From NCBI GenBank assembly GCA_900660155.1, contig CABFPE010000212.1, forward strand, positions 475,916-539,915: a stretch of DNA of 64,000 nt. Reading direction: 5' to 3'. The notes beneath the pieces were generated by a model. The model was not told the origin of the DNA and searched no databases. It worked only from the letters and a program-made list of their open reading frames with translations. A program made the position numbers and the translations under genes. Shown here in pieces: positions 63,270 through 64,000 of the stretch. This stretch comes from Hofstenia miamia. Its lineage: Eukaryota; Xenacoelomorpha; Acoela; Hofsteniidae. Positions within the stretch are counted from its first letter, which is position 1. Each line of letters opens with the position of its first letter.

Positions 63270-63487
63270 TGAAAGATTCCCTAATTCATTGTTCATTCCC
63301 AATTGTACAACCTAAAATGAAAGATTCCCTAATTCATTGTTCATTCCCAATTGTACAACCTAAACAATGTGAATGAAAAATTTTTAACAATTAAGGATTA
63401 TAATAGGTACAGAACTGAATGATTGCAATACGCAATTGTTCAACATTTTCTATCTCTACTTTAAACACCAGTCTAAACATGATGCAA

Positions 63488-63535
<48 letters not shown>

Positions 63536-64000
63536 AATTTGCTAAACAGATGTCTTTGCTAAATAAGAGAAAAGGAAAAAACTATTTTATAATGCCAAAA
63601 TTCTTTTAATAATGGCATTGCAGCTGAGATGGTTTTTCTGATTTAAAAATTGATGCTTTTGAATAAATTCCAACCACTTTACTAGCAAACTAAATTGGTT
63701 AATTATGGCAATAATAAAACAAATCGGCTAAACAGATCTGTTAAGAGATTATAAAGTTTAATTATATAGTTTTTAACCTATTAACAAATCTGTTAAACAG
63801 ATTATATATATATATCATGGGCGGTCCGTCATTATAATCGCGGCAATCGGCGATTACCTTATAATATGTGTACAGAGGTTTTATATATGGTGCATTCTAA
63901 TAACAGATTGTAAGCATATTCGAAAACTGAATTAACTTTGTAATTGTAACCTAAAGTTTAGTTGCTAAACACAGTGGCGTTGGGCACCAAAAATGTAGGC
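63270..64000. other. Misplaced AFG3L2 exon fragment and intron DNA
   Basis: 63270-63362 is two copies of the 48-base AFG3L2 exon start, the outer one with a natural-looking acceptor (attgtttag). Then AT-rich DNA with (AT)n at 63491-63532 and short palindromes built on CTGTTTAACAGA. No further AFG3L2 exon recognised before the window ends. Confidence 0.6.

Overview
This window is AT-rich nuclear DNA of an invertebrate animal. It has spliced genes with short exons and long introns (GT-AG borders such as tttag and gtaag), neuronal-type receptors, a mitochondrial m-AAA protease, and a very mixed load of decayed transposons. I cannot assign a phylum from sequence alone.

Three host genes can be read with confidence. 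(1) On the + strand, 7.48-11.49 kb, a rhodopsin-class GPCR is split into three certain exons plus one possible third-intracellular-loop exon. (2) On the - strand, 52.9 down to 18.4 kb, one Cys-loop (nicotinic-receptor-like) ligand-gated channel subunit runs across more than half the window in small exons. I recovered the signal peptide and N-terminal helix, the 45-base beta-strand exon, the Cys-loop, pre-TM1, TM1-TM2, TM3 and TM4; all neighbouring exons agree in splice phase except for one short exon that I could not find. (3) On the - strand from about 63.05 kb down to 59.41 kb lie the last three exons of AFG3L2; its AAA and HEXXH parts lie beyond the window. A coiled-coil exon (+, 54.26-54.60 kb) and a small exon-like block (+, 19.79-19.88 kb) are unassigned.

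Most of the rest is mobile-element debris, much of it inside introns of the channel gene. It includes a Ty3/Gypsy fossil (20.6-24.2 kb), CR1/jockey-like LINE pieces (14.8, 28.6, 43.4, 51.4 and 58.7 kb), two head-to-tail R4/Dong-type LINEs joined through a TAA tail (32.6-36.7 kb), and mariner/Tc1 (19, 38, 50, 60 and 61 kb), pogo/Tigger (2.6-4.5 kb), Merlin-like (16 kb) and hAT (31 kb) remnants. There are also several MITEs and an inverted pair of tandem-repeat arms at 46 and 48.4-49.3 kb.

The assembly is patched. Isolated N bases at 729, 1302, 2237, 3663, 34581, 34645, 54261 and 63269, and N runs at 38623-38628 and 62333-62466, are flanked by exact or near-exact duplicated segments. Local order around them, including the AFG3L2 exons, should be treated with care.
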